Assembly (NCBI GenBank): GCA_023460995.1
Contig: JAEWOE010000006.1
Span: 124,001 to 188,000 of the forward strand
Reading direction: 5' to 3'
Length of the DNA stretch: 64,000 nt
DNA from: Bacillota bacterium
GTDB taxonomy: Bacteria; Bacillota_I; Bacilli_A; RF39; UBA660
The notes beneath the pieces are model-generated. The model ran no database searches and was not told the DNA's origin. It saw nothing but the letters and a program-made list of their open reading frames with translations. Both the position numbers and the translations under genes were made by a program. Position 1 is the stretch's first letter, and every line of letters starts with the position of its first letter. Positions 53,317 to 62,607 of the stretch are shown piece after piece.

Positions 53317-54225
53317 ATGAAAAAAATGCTGCTTTTTTCTTTAATGATTATTTTAATACCTACAATAGTGGTAAATATATTTATTAAAGATGAAGAAATA
53401 AAGTTTGAGTATCATGAAAATATGATAATAAGGGTAAAAAGAAGTAGTGGTAATATTGAAAAAATTCCATTTGAAGATTACATTGTAGGAATACTAGCAG
53501 GTGAAATGCCTGTTTCTTTTCATAGTGAGGCACTAAAAGCACAAGCAGTAGCGGCTCGAACATACGCCATGAAAAAGATGGCACAAAATGTTAATAAAGA
53601 TTATGACGTTGTTGATACTGTAGCTAACCAAGTATATTTAGATAATAATTATTTAAAAGAGGCATGGAAAGAAAAATACGTAAACAACATAAATATTTTA
53701 AAAACAGCTGTTCTTCAAACATATGGAGAATATTTAGAATATGAAGGAGAAGTAATAGAAGCATTCTTTTTTTCAACTAGTACCGGTAAAACAGAAAATA
53801 GTGAAGATGTATTTGGTACATATCTCCCCTATCTTCGCAGTGTTGATTCAACTTGGGATAACATTTCCCCTGTTTATGAAGAAAAAAAATATTACACATT
53901 AAAAGAATTTTATGAATTATTAGATTTAAACTTTTCCACAGTATTAAATATAAAAGCTAATGAAACAACTTCAACTGGGAGAATTAAGGAAATATTTGTT
54001 AATGGCAAAAAATTTACTGGCTCTAATTTAGCAGTATCATTAAACTTAAGATCATCTTTTTTTAATATAGTTCAAGATAATAATACAGTAATAATCACTA
54101 CAAAAGGATATGGACATGGAGTTGGAATGAGTCAGTATGGAGCAGAAGCAATGAGCACTTTAGGATATACATATGATAAAATTTTAAAATATTATTACAA
54201 TGGAGTAGAAATTTCAAAAATCTAG
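53317..54225 (+). CDS. spoIID: Stage II sporulation protein D, peptidoglycan lytic transglycosylase
   Basis: SpoIID cleaves glycan strands during engulfment, acting with SpoIIM and SpoIIP. The 302-residue protein has one N-terminal membrane segment. EDYIVGILAGEMPVSFHSEALKAQA (about 50-74, containing the catalytic Glu) is followed by ARTYAMKKM. The C-terminal GYGHGVGMSQYGAEAMSTLG lies near 266. ATG 53317 follows AAAGGTGAT; the in-frame GTG at 53308 is part of the SD. spoIID-spoIIQ-spoIIID-mbl is the Bacillus order. Confidence 0.95.
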   Translation: MKKMLLFSLMIILIPTIVVNIFIKDEEIKFEYHENMIIRVKRSSGNIEKIPFEDYIVGILAGEMPVSFHSEALKAQAVAARTYAMKKMAQNVNKDYDVVDTVANQVYLDNNYLKEAWKEKYVNNINILKTAVLQTYGEYLEYEGEVIEAFFFSTSTGKTENSEDVFGTYLPYLRSVDSTWDNISPVYEEKKYYTLKEFYELLDLNFSTVLNIKANETTSTGRIKEIFVNGKKFTGSNLAVSLNLRSSFFNIVQDNNTVIITTKGYGHGVGMSQYGAEAMSTLGYTYDKILKYYYNGVEISKI

Positions 54226-54271
54226 TATAAAAAACATTAAAAAAGTTCACACTTATAATAGAGGTGAAAAA

Positions 54272-54913
54272 ATGAAAAAATTTAGATTTAAGAAATCTGC
54301 TATTTATGTTATGTATGGATTAGGTTTTGCTTTGCTTATTGGAATAATGGTATTAACTGATTCTTATTTAACTACCAAAGACGCAGAAGAACCAGATAAC
54401 GATTATGTTACTGATACTGTTGTTGGTGATGATGATGATGATGAAGTTCCTGTTGTAAATACATCAACTGTTGTAAGCAAGCCTTATAGTGATCAAAATG
54501 TTAAGGTATTAAAGAATTATTATGATTACAAGGCAGAAAAGGAAAAGCAAGAAAATTCCATTTTATACTATGAATCTACATATATGCAAAACAGCTCAGT
54601 AGCATATGGAGGAGTTGACTCTTTTGATGTAATATCAATTTTAGATGGTACTGTTGTAAGTATTAAAGAAGATGAACTTTTAGGAAACATAGTAGAAATT
54701 GAGCATGACAAAAATATCATTAGTGTATATCAAAGCATCAGTGATATTAAAGTAAAAGAAAATCAAGTAGTAAAACAAGGTGAAGTTATAGCAAAAAGTG
54801 GTCAATCAAACTTAAATAAATCTTTAAATAGTCACCTATTGTTTGAACTGATAATAAATAGTAAAATAGTTAATCCTGAAGACTACTATAGCAAAAATAT
54901 TAATGAATTATAA
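54272..54913 (+). CDS. SpoIIQ-like protein with degenerate M23 domain
   Basis: The 213-residue protein has a short basic N-terminus, one membrane helix (YVMYGLGFALLIGIMVLTD), an acidic linker with a run of Asp near 51-58, and a C-terminal LytM/M23-like fold from about 105. The first zinc ligand of HxxxD is replaced (YGGVD), and the HxH pair reads HLLFE. It is therefore probably inactive as a peptidase, like Bacillus SpoIIQ. SpoIIQ crosses the forespore membrane and binds SpoIIIAH to form the feeding-tube channel. Position between spoIID and spoIIID supports the call. Confidence 0.85.
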   Translation: MKKFRFKKSAIYVMYGLGFALLIGIMVLTDSYLTTKDAEEPDNDYVTDTVVGDDDDDEVPVVNTSTVVSKPYSDQNVKVLKNYYDYKAEKEKQENSILYYESTYMQNSSVAYGGVDSFDVISILDGTVVSIKEDELLGNIVEIEHDKNIISVYQSISDIKVKENQVVKQGEVIAKSGQSNLNKSLNSHLLFELIINSKIVNPEDYYSKNINEL

Positions 54914-54959
54914 ATATCATAAATAGCAAAAGAATTTATATACTTTATTAGGGGTGTAT

Positions 54960-55211
54960 ATGAATTCTATTATATTTAGAAGAGTACTGGATGAAACAAA
55001 TGAAGTATTAACTTCAAAGAAAACAATAAGAGAAATAGCAAAAATGTACAATGTTTCTAAAAGTACTGTCCATAAAGATTTACATGAACGATTGTATTAT
55101 ATTAACCAAGAAAGATACAAACAAATACAGGAAATATTTAAATATCATATAAATATAAGACATATTCGTGGTGGTGAATCAACAAGGAAAAGGTATTTAA
55201 AATTTAATTAA
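54960..55211 (+). CDS. spoIIID: Sporulation transcriptional regulator SpoIIID
   Basis: SpoIIID adjusts mother-cell transcription between sigma-E and sigma-K. The 83-residue protein has a helix-turn-helix TIREIAKMYNVSKSTVHKDL (about 20-39) and the hallmark C-terminal IRHIRGGESTRKRY. I start it at ATG 54960, four bases after AGGGGTG; the GTG at 54954 lies in the SD. It lies ten bases before mbl, as in Bacillus. Confidence 0.95.
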   Translation: MNSIIFRRVLDETNEVLTSKKTIREIAKMYNVSKSTVHKDLHERLYYINQERYKQIQEIFKYHINIRHIRGGESTRKRYLKFN

Positions 55212-55221
55212 GGTGGAAAAA

Positions 55222-56208
55222 ATGTTTGCAAGAGATATAGGAATAGATTTAGGAACAGCTAATGTACTAATATATGTTAAAGGACAAGGAATAGTTTTAA
55301 ATGAACCTAGTGTCGTAGCTTTAGAGTCAGATAACAAGAAGGTTCTTGCTGTAGGCAAAGAAGCAAAAGAAATGCTAGGTAGAACGCCAGGTAAAATTAC
55401 TGCAATAAAGCCTATGAAAGATGGCGTTATTGCAGATTTTGAAATAACTGAGTTGATGTTAGAATACTTTATTAATAAACTAAGTGCCAAAAGTTTTTTT
55501 CGTAAACCTAGGATACTAATTTGTTGCCCTTCTAATATCACTCAAGTTGAAAAAAATGCTATTAAAGAGGCTGCTGAAAAAACAGGAGCAAAAAAAGTAT
55601 TTATTGAAGAAGAACCAAAAGTAGCGGCTGTAGGGGCAGGTATAGATATATCTAAACCAAACGGAAGCATGATAATAGATATTGGTGGTGGTACAACAGA
55701 TATAGCTGTTTTATCATTAGGTGGTATTGTTTATAGTTCATCAATTAAAGTAGCTGGAAACAGTTTTGATACTGAAATTATTAAGTATATTAAGAATAAG
55801 TATAAACTATTAATTGGTGAAAGAACAGCCGAAGAAATAAAATTAACTATAGGAACTGTATATCCTGCTAAAAAGAAAGAAAAGATGGAAGTAAAAGGAA
55901 GAAATCTAGTTACAGGATTACCAAATACAATTACTGTCACTTCTGAAGAAATAGCAGAGGCACTAAAAGAAAATGTACAGTTAATTATACATCATACTAA
56001 ATTGGTATTAGAGCAAACGCCTCCTGAACTTTCAGCCGATATTATAAGTAAAGGTATTGTCATGACAGGTGGTGGTGCCTTAATGGATGGTTTAGATAAA
56101 GTTTTAGAGCGCGAACTTGATATACCTGTTTATGTTGCAAGTAATCCACTAACATGTGTTGCTGAAGGTACAGGTATTCTTTTAGAGAATATTCACTTAA
56201 TAGACTAA
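55222..56208 (+). CDS. mbl: Rod-shape actin homologue Mbl/MreB
   Basis: This MreB-family protein guides lateral wall synthesis. The 328-residue protein has the phosphate-1 loop ARDIGIDLGTANVLIYVKG at the start, IEEEPKVAAVGAGIDI near 128 and phosphate-2 IDIGGGTTDIAVLSLGG near 152. The adenosine motif VMTGGGALMDGLD lies near 280. Position after spoIIID identifies it as mbl rather than mreB. ATG 55222 follows AAGGTGG. Confidence 0.95.
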   Translation: MFARDIGIDLGTANVLIYVKGQGIVLNEPSVVALESDNKKVLAVGKEAKEMLGRTPGKITAIKPMKDGVIADFEITELMLEYFINKLSAKSFFRKPRILICCPSNITQVEKNAIKEAAEKTGAKKVFIEEEPKVAAVGAGIDISKPNGSMIIDIGGGTTDIAVLSLGGIVYSSSIKVAGNSFDTEIIKYIKNKYKLLIGERTAEEIKLTIGTVYPAKKKEKMEVKGRNLVTGLPNTITVTSEEIAEALKENVQLIIHHTKLVLEQTPPELSADIISKGIVMTGGGALMDGLDKVLERELDIPVYVASNPLTCVAEGTGILLENIHLID

Positions 56209-56245
56209 AAATACATATTATGCTATAATTAAACTAGGTGATAGC

Positions 56246-56659
56246 ATGAAAAGTAGTAAAGGTTTTACACTAGTAGAATTAATAGCGATTATTGTAGTAT
56301 TGTTTGCATTAACAATGCTAATATATACTAATGTTTCAAAAGTTATAGAAAGACAAAAAATTAAAACATTTAATCAAACACTTGATGGAATTATTGAGTC
56401 TGCATCCTTATATGCAACTGAAAATCAATATTTATTTGAGGCTGATGGAACAAAAATAGTATATGATAATATAAACGATAAATATGTAATTGATCTTAAG
56501 GCAAGTCTATTTAAGATGAATTCAGACTCACAAATAGATTCAGGATGGATAATTATAAATTCTGATACAACCATAGAAGTTTATCAAATATATAATGGAA
56601 AATTTTGTGCAGTCTCAGGTACTACAAATGACTATCAAATAAAAAAAGGTGAATGTTAA
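56246..56659 (+). CDS. Prepilin-like protein
   Basis: The 137-residue protein starts MKSSKGFTLVELIAIIVVLF with a prepilin peptidase site (G/F, then Glu5) and a hydrophobic helix. FNQTLDGIIESASLYATEN follows, like the juxtamembrane segment of the gene at 35539. The C-terminal half has two cysteines (FCAVSG and the final residue), a possible disulphide. The promoter and ribosome-site block (GCTATAATTAAACTAGGTGA) almost repeats that of the gene at 35539. It is not in a pilus operon. Confidence 0.82.
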   Translation: MKSSKGFTLVELIAIIVVLFALTMLIYTNVSKVIERQKIKTFNQTLDGIIESASLYATENQYLFEADGTKIVYDNINDKYVIDLKASLFKMNSDSQIDSGWIIINSDTTIEVYQIYNGKFCAVSGTTNDYQIKKGEC

Positions 56660-56713
56660 TAAGCAATTCTTAATGAATTGTTTTTTTATGTTATAATATA
56701 AATGGTGATAAAA

Positions 56714-57949
56714 ATGTATGAAGTTATAGTAGAAAAATTGGATCATCAGGGTAGAGGTATTTCACATGCTGGTGACAAAATAGTATTTATTGAAAATGCT
56801 TTACCTGGAGAGACAGTTAAAATCAAAATAACAAAACAAAATAAGAAAATAATGGAAGCGATTGTTATAGATTATATAAATAAGAGTGATTGTCGCGTTG
56901 ATAGCTTATGCCCTTACTATAATGAGTGTGGCGGGTGCGATATATTACATTTATCTTATGAACAACAAACACAGTATAAAGAAAATAAGATAAAAGAGAT
57001 TATGAATAAGTATGCAAATATAGAAAATGACAAGATTAAACAGATAGTGCCATGCGATCAGCAGTACAATTATAGGAATAAGGTAACTTTAAAAGTAAAT
57101 CATAAAATTGGTTACTATAAGAAAAAATCCTATGACATAGTGGAAATTGAAAATTGCCTTCTTGCTAATAATAAAATAAACAATGCTATATTAGAAATTA
57201 AAAAGAATCATGTTCCTGAATGTATAAAAGAACTTGTAATAAGAAGTGTTAATGAAGAAGATATTTCTTTAACAATATATTTACAAAAAGAAGAAAATAT
57301 AAATAATTTTATTAATAAATTAGAAAAACATTTTACTTCAATAAAAGTTTATTTAAATGATAAGATTTTAAAACAAACCGGCGAAAGTAATATAATTGGA
57401 AGATTAGATAATTTTAGTTTTCAAATGAGCCAGACAGCTTTTTTCCAAGTTAATACTGCACAAACAGAAAAATTATACAATAAGGTAAAGGAATATATTA
57501 AAACAAATGTATCCCCTACTGTTTTGGATTTATATTGTGGTACAGGAACTATAGGTATATATATTAGTGATTACGCAAAAAAAGTAATAGGTATAGAAAT
57601 TAATTCGGATGCCATTGCTGATGCTAAGGTAAATGCTGAAAAAAATGGAGTGATGAATATTGATTTCTTTGATGGAGATACTAAAGAATTATTAAATCAT
57701 GGTAATTATAAAGCAGATGTAATCATAGTAGACCCACCTCGTAGTGGATTAGATCAAGAAGTGGTAACAGACATTATAAAAATTAATCCTAAAGAAATAG
57801 TCTATGTGTCGTGTGATCCCATAACTTTAGCTAGAGATTTAAAACTATTTAATGAAAAATATAAGGTTGTTGAAATCACGCCATTTGATATGTTTCCAAA
57901 TACATATCATGTTGAGTGTGTAGTATTATTAAGAAAAATAAAAATTTAA
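56714..57949 (+). CDS. rlmD: 23S rRNA (uracil-5-)-methyltransferase, RlmD/RlmCD type
   Basis: The roughly 411-residue protein has an N-terminal TRAM domain (VIVEKLDHQGRGISHAGDKI) and Fe-S cysteines (CPYYNECGGC near 62). SAM motif LDLYCGTGTIGIYIS lies near 270 and VDPPRSGLDQEV near 340. The catalytic nucleophile is in VYVSCDPITLARDL near 363, and HVECVVLLRKI closes the protein. Such enzymes make 5-methyluridine in 23S rRNA; the exact position is not predictable. ATG 56714 follows GGTGAT; ATG 56702 overlaps that SD. A decayed copy of its 3' end seems to lie at 58528. Confidence 0.9.
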   Translation: MYEVIVEKLDHQGRGISHAGDKIVFIENALPGETVKIKITKQNKKIMEAIVIDYINKSDCRVDSLCPYYNECGGCDILHLSYEQQTQYKENKIKEIMNKYANIENDKIKQIVPCDQQYNYRNKVTLKVNHKIGYYKKKSYDIVEIENCLLANNKINNAILEIKKNHVPECIKELVIRSVNEEDISLTIYLQKEENINNFINKLEKHFTSIKVYLNDKILKQTGESNIIGRLDNFSFQMSQTAFFQVNTAQTEKLYNKVKEYIKTNVSPTVLDLYCGTGTIGIYISDYAKKVIGIEINSDAIADAKVNAEKNGVMNIDFFDGDTKELLNHGNYKADVIIVDPPRSGLDQEVVTDIIKINPKEIVYVSCDPITLARDLKLFNEKYKVVEITPFDMFPNTYHVECVVLLRKIKI

Positions 57950-57997
57950 AAATTTTCAATTGCATTTCAAAAATAATAATGAAAGGATTGATAAAAT

Positions 57998-58519
57998 ATG
58001 AAAAAAAGAATTACTTGCATATCTATACTTAATGATTTTGATTTAAGAAAAATTAATAAATTAGTTGATAAACTAGGTATAGAAACTTGTAAGGTTCCAT
58101 ATTTAGAAGAAGACAGAGCCAAAAATGACAGGTTACCTTATCATTTCACTTTATATGTTTGTATGGAAGAAGATACTTCATTAGCAATAGATGTATTCAG
58201 AGATATGAAAATAGATGATATTAAGCTAGAGATAACTGGGGCTAGTATTAAAGAAAGTTATAACAATAGTTGGAATTTATATTTATCTATTGGTGAAAAC
58301 GATAATTTAAAAAAAATACTTCAAGATAATTATACGAAGATGAAAATAGAAAAGTATAATCCTCAAAAATTTTATCCATATATAACAATACACTGTGATG
58401 ATAATTATGAGAAAATTATCAAGCTTAAAGAGCAACTTGAAGAAAATTTTGAGAAATTTGAAATTAATTTTAATAAGATAGGATTGTTTGAAGTATATCC
58501 TGTAAAACAAATATTATGA
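57998..58519 (+). CDS. 2H phosphoesterase-like (2'-5' RNA ligase family) protein
   Basis: The 173-residue protein has the first HxT motif in PYHFTLYV (about 47-54). At the second position, KFYPYITIHC, the expected His is Tyr (PYIT rather than PHIT), so catalysis may be impaired or use the nearby His. Such proteins act on cyclic or 2'-5' phosphodiester bonds. No partner gene tells its substrate. SD AAAGGA precedes the start. Confidence 0.65.
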   Translation: MKKRITCISILNDFDLRKINKLVDKLGIETCKVPYLEEDRAKNDRLPYHFTLYVCMEEDTSLAIDVFRDMKIDDIKLEITGASIKESYNNSWNLYLSIGENDNLKKILQDNYTKMKIEKYNPQKFYPYITIHCDDNYEKIIKLKEQLEENFEKFEINFNKIGLFEVYPVKQIL

Positions 58520-58527
58520 TTTATTTT

Positions 58528-58593
58528 CAACTACAGAAAATGACTCATGTTGAGTGTTTCATATTACTACAAAATAGTAAGAATTTTTGTTAA
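58528..58593 (+). pseudogene. Remnant of the 3' end of an RlmD-like methyltransferase gene
   Basis: A short frame reads QLQKMTHVECFILLQNSKN before a stop, parallel to the last residues of the intact RlmD-type gene (TYHVECVVLLRKIKI). The DNA also matches over CATGTTGAGTGT. No upstream part is recognisable, because the preceding gene ends at 58519. It looks like a leftover of a lost paralogue or an incomplete duplication. Confidence 0.5.
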
Positions 58594-58693
58594 ATTTTTA
58601 ATTATTATAAAAAGTTATATACTAACACTTAAGCAAGTTCTGCTAATATTAAAAATAAATTTATCTAGATGAATGGAAGGAAGATAGAAGTAT

Positions 58694-59227
58694 ATGAATT
58701 TATATGTGATTAGACATGGAGAAACCAATCTAAACAAGGAAGAGAGATACAATTGTAGAATTGATGAAGATATAAATGAAGAAGGAATCAAGCAAGCCAT
58801 GGAAGCTGGAAAACATATAAATGAGCTGAATATTGATTTAATAATATGCTCCCCTATGAAAAGAACAAAACATACAATGAGGATTATAAATAAAAATAAT
58901 ATAGAAGTTATATATGACGATAGATTAATGGAAAGAATTGGTGGAGTACTTACTGGAGAAAAACTTGGCGATTTCTACTATACTGACTTTTGGAACTTTT
59001 ATTCAAATAAAAAAGTAGATGGTTTAGAAAGTTTGGATGATCTATTTAAAAGAGTTAGAGAATTTTTAGATGAGATAAAGGAAAAATATAAAAACAAAAA
59101 TATATTATTAGTTACTCATGGTGGTGTCGCTAGAGCAGTTTATTTCTATTTTAATGCTCTACCAAAAGATGGAATGATAGAAAAAGTTGGAATTAATAAC
59201 TGTGAAATAGGAGCATACAAAATGTAG
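58694..59227 (+). CDS. Histidine phosphatase family protein
   Basis: The 177-residue protein starts MNLYVIRHGETNLNKEERYN with the phosphohistidine RHG motif. SPMKRTKHTM near 54 carries the second Arg, and LLVTHGGVARAVYFYF near 138 the second catalytic His. It belongs to the phosphoglycerate mutase-like superfamily. The substrate (phosphoglycerate, cobalamin intermediate or other) is not evident. SD GGAAGGAAGAT lies upstream. It stands alone. Confidence 0.88.
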   Translation: MNLYVIRHGETNLNKEERYNCRIDEDINEEGIKQAMEAGKHINELNIDLIICSPMKRTKHTMRIINKNNIEVIYDDRLMERIGGVLTGEKLGDFYYTDFWNFYSNKKVDGLESLDDLFKRVREFLDEIKEKYKNKNILLVTHGGVARAVYFYFNALPKDGMIEKVGINNCEIGAYKM

Positions 59228-59279
59228 TAATCAATTGGTCAAGATTAGGTAATAATTTTATTAGAATAGGAATTTTTTT

Positions 59280-59672
59280 ATGAAACTAGATGGATTTGGT
59301 ATATTTGTTACAGATATGGAAAAAATGATTTGCTTTTATAGAGATCTTTTAGGATTTGAAATAAAAGAAAAAGAAGATACTTCTAATGTTTACTTATAAA
59401 AGAATGGGACGCTTTTTTTACTATATAGAAGAGTAGATTTTGAAAAAATGACAAATAAGGCTTTCAATTATGCAAAAAATATAAATGGTCATTTCGAAAT
59501 AGCTCTAAGTGTAAAAAATTACAATGAATTAGATATAAAATTTGAGGAATTAGTTTCAAAGGGAGCTATACCAATATTAAAGCCAGTAACAGAACCATGG
59601 GGTCAACGTACTTGTTATATTTCTGATCCAGAAGGAAATTTAATTGAAATAGGATCTTTTGTTAAAAAGTAA
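59280..59672 (+). pseudogene. VOC/glyoxalase-like protein with an in-frame stop
   Basis: From ATG 59280 the frame gives MKLDGFGIFVTDMEKMICFY and RDLLGFEIKE. It then meets TAA at 59397-59399 and continues in the same frame to a natural end at 59672 with SDPEGNLIEIGSFVKK. The joined product, about 130 residues, is a complete vicinal-oxygen-chelate domain. A single base change (for example CAA to TAA) would explain the break. A shorter product could start at ATG 59448, but it would lack the first half of the fold. No ribosome site beyond GGAAT is seen. Confidence 0.82.
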
Positions 59673-59719
59673 TAATAGAGTTTAATTTAAATAATAAACT
59701 TTATAAAGAGAGGATTTTT

Positions 59720-59980
59720 ATGATTAAAGAAGGAAAAAATTGTTTTTATATAGGTAGCATTGATAACCCTGATGCTGAGATACATTTTATTGAAGAAGGC
59801 ACGATAACTATAGACCATACATATGTAAGTGAAAAATTAAGAGGTCAAGGAATTGCGGCTTTATTGCTTGAAAAAGTAGTAGAATACGCCAGACTAACAA
59901 ACAAAAAGATTTTACCTATCTGCTCATATGCTAAAAATAAATTAGCAAAAGAAGAGTATAATGATTTGGTTATAAGGTAG
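59720..59980 (+). CDS. Small GNAT-type N-acetyltransferase (YjdJ/Gcn5-related single domain)
   Basis: The 86-residue protein has IDHTYVSEKLRGQGIAALLL (about 36-55), the acetyl-CoA loop (R/Q-x-x-G-x-G/A), and KILPICSYAKNKLAKEE near the end. This is the short GNAT form of about 90 residues. Its substrate is unknown. SD GAGAGGA precedes the start. Confidence 0.85.
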   Translation: MIKEGKNCFYIGSIDNPDAEIHFIEEGTITIDHTYVSEKLRGQGIAALLLEKVVEYARLTNKKILPICSYAKNKLAKEEYNDLVIR

Positions 59981-60152
59981 AATTTAGACAATCAATTAAA
60001 AAACACTCCTCTGTAAATGAATTAAAAAATACTGTATAATATGATTATATATATGATAGTAATAAACAAAAAATAATTGAAGAAACTTTTAAAATTAAAT
60101 AATAAAGTAATAAATTTATGATATGATGTTACTGTATAATTGGAGGCTTAAT

Positions 60153-62507
60153 ATGAAAACATTAACAAAGAAAATGCTAAAAGATATAGATGCTTACTAT
60201 CGTGCTAGTAATTATATTGCAGTAGGACAACTATATCTATTAAATAATCCTTTATTAAGGGAAGAATTAAAACTAGATGATATAAAGAAGAAATTAGTTG
60301 GTCACTGGGGTACAGTTCCAGGACAAAATTTTATATATACTCATTTAAATCGCATTATAAATAAGTATGACTTAAATATGATATACGTTTCTGGACCAGG
60401 ACATGGTGGTAATGCTCTTGTAAGTCATACTTATTTAGAGGGATCATACTCAAAAATATACCCTGAAATAGAAGAAAACGAAGACGGACTAAAGAAACTA
60501 TTTAAGCAGTTTAGTTTTCCTTTTGGAGTATCAAGTCATGCTGCTCCAGAAACACCTGGAAGCATTAATGAAGGTGGAGAACTAGGATACTCTCTTGCTC
60601 ATTCTTATGGAGCTGTTTTTGATAATAAAGATTTAATTGTAGCATGTATTGTTGGAGATGGCGAGGCTGAAACAGGTCCACTTGCGACATCATGGCATTC
60701 TAATAAATTTATTAATCCTGTTAAGGATGGAGCAGTTTTACCAATTTTGCATTTAAACGGATATAAAATAAGCAATCCTACTATCTTTGGGCGAATGCCA
60801 GGAAAACAAATGATTAGTTTTTTTCATGGTTGTGGATACGAACCTATATTAGTTGAAGGTAAAGATGTAATAACTATGCATGAAAAAATGGCTACTGCAC
60901 TTGATAAATGTGTATTAAGAATTAAAGAAATTCAAAAAAATGCTAGAATGGGTAAAAATCATAGTATACTTTGGCCAATGATAATTATGAAAACACCTAA
61001 GGGTTGGACAGGACCAAAGATTGTCGATAATAAGATGGTAGAAAACTCTTTCAGATCTCATCAAATACCTTTACAAATTGATGAGGAACATATTGATAAT
61101 TTAAAACTTCTTGAAAAGTGGATGAAAAGTTATAAACCCGAAGAATTATTTGACGCAGAAGGCAAGTTAGTTAAAAAACTTGATTATCTTAAACCGAAAA
61201 ATCCTATGGGACTTAGTAAATACGCTAATGGTGGATTGTTATTAAAAGAACTTAATGTTCCTAATTTTGAAAATTATGGTATTAAAGTAGATCGTGGAGT
61301 AACTATTAGCCAAGATATGATGGAACTTGGAAAAATGGTTAGAGATATAATAAAAATGAATCCTGATAATTTTAGAGTTTTTGGTCCTGATGAAGCTTTA
61401 TCCAACCGTTTAAATTATATGTTTGAAAGTTCAGATAGACAGTGGGAAGAAAAGATTAACTCTGTTGATGAATACTTAAACAATGAGGGGCGTATTATTG
61501 ATTCTATGCTTTCAGAACACTTGTGCCAAGGATGGCTAGAAGGATATATATTAACAGGAAGACATGGTTTCTTTCATTGTTATGAGGCATTTATTAGGAT
61601 AGTTGATTCTATGGCGAGCCAGCATGCCAAATGGTTAAAGGTAACCAAACAACTTCCTTGGCGAAAAGAAATAGCCAGCTTAAATTATATTTTAACGAGT
61701 CATGTATGGCAACAAGATCATAATGGGTTTACTCATCAAGATCCTGGCTTTTTAAATCATTTGATTACTAAAAAAGCAGACATAATAAGAATATATCTTC
61801 CATTCGATACAAATTCACTACTTTCATGTTTTGATCATTGCGTAAAAAGTAAAAATTATATTAATGTTATTGTTGCAAGTAAACATCCAAGGCAACAATG
61901 GATGTCAATTGAAGAAGCAACGCAACATTGTAAAAAAGGCATTGGTGTATTTGATTTTGCTTCAAATGATGAAGGTAATCCAGATTTGATACTGGCTTGT
62001 TGTGGTGATACTCCTACATTGGAAATATTAGGAGCAACAACAATCTTAAGACAATATATTCCAGATATAAAAATAAGAGTTATAAATGTCGTAGACCTTA
62101 TGAAGTTGCAATCTAATAAACAACATCCTCATGGACTTAGTGATGATGAATACAATAATTTATTTACTATCTCAAAACCTATTATTTTTGCATTTCATGG
62201 CTATCCGAATTTAATTCATCAATTAGTTTATAAAAGAGTTAATAATAATATTCATGTACACGGATACCATGAAGAAGGAACAATAACAACACCTTTTGAT
62301 ATGCGAGTTCAAAATAAACTAGATAGATATCACTTAGTTATAAGTGCCTTAAAGTATTTACCCCATTTTAAAGAAGCTGAGTTTTTAACTAGATGGTGTT
62401 TAGAAAAGATTGAAGAACATAATATATATATAAGAGATAACGGTATTGATATGCCTGATATAGTAAATTATAATTTTAATGAAGAAATTAAAAAGCACTT
62501 AATGTAA
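60153..62507 (+). CDS. xfp: Xylulose-5-phosphate/fructose-6-phosphate phosphoketolase
   Basis: This thiamine-diphosphate enzyme splits xylulose 5-phosphate (and often fructose 6-phosphate) with phosphate into acetyl phosphate and a shorter sugar phosphate. The roughly 784-residue protein has HWGTVPGQNFIYTHLNR near 53, GPGHGGNALVSHTYLEGS near 81 and the ThDP motif GDGEAETGPLATSWHSNKF near 168. ASKHPRQQW lies near 575. ATG 60153 follows SD GGAGG; the upstream in-frame ATG lacks one. It points to a heterofermentative or pentose-using route that yields acetyl phosphate. rpiB at 52537 could feed it. Confidence 0.96.
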   Translation: MKTLTKKMLKDIDAYYRASNYIAVGQLYLLNNPLLREELKLDDIKKKLVGHWGTVPGQNFIYTHLNRIINKYDLNMIYVSGPGHGGNALVSHTYLEGSYSKIYPEIEENEDGLKKLFKQFSFPFGVSSHAAPETPGSINEGGELGYSLAHSYGAVFDNKDLIVACIVGDGEAETGPLATSWHSNKFINPVKDGAVLPILHLNGYKISNPTIFGRMPGKQMISFFHGCGYEPILVEGKDVITMHEKMATALDKCVLRIKEIQKNARMGKNHSILWPMIIMKTPKGWTGPKIVDNKMVENSFRSHQIPLQIDEEHIDNLKLLEKWMKSYKPEELFDAEGKLVKKLDYLKPKNPMGLSKYANGGLLLKELNVPNFENYGIKVDRGVTISQDMMELGKMVRDIIKMNPDNFRVFGPDEALSNRLNYMFESSDRQWEEKINSVDEYLNNEGRIIDSMLSEHLCQGWLEGYILTGRHGFFHCYEAFIRIVDSMASQHAKWLKVTKQLPWRKEIASLNYILTSHVWQQDHNGFTHQDPGFLNHLITKKADIIRIYLPFDTNSLLSCFDHCVKSKNYINVIVASKHPRQQWMSIEEATQHCKKGIGVFDFASNDEGNPDLILACCGDTPTLEILGATTILRQYIPDIKIRVINVVDLMKLQSNKQHPHGLSDDEYNNLFTISKPIIFAFHGYPNLIHQLVYKRVNNNIHVHGYHEEGTITTPFDMRVQNKLDRYHLVISALKYLPHFKEAEFLTRWCLEKIEEHNIYIRDNGIDMPDIVNYNFNEEIKKHLM

Positions 62508-62607
62508 TGAAAAATATTTAACATAGTATAGAAATTTGAATAGTAGATTAGTAGTCTCCAACGTTTTTATAATAAGATATTAGTTTACTATTTTGGAGGT
62601 AAGATGT

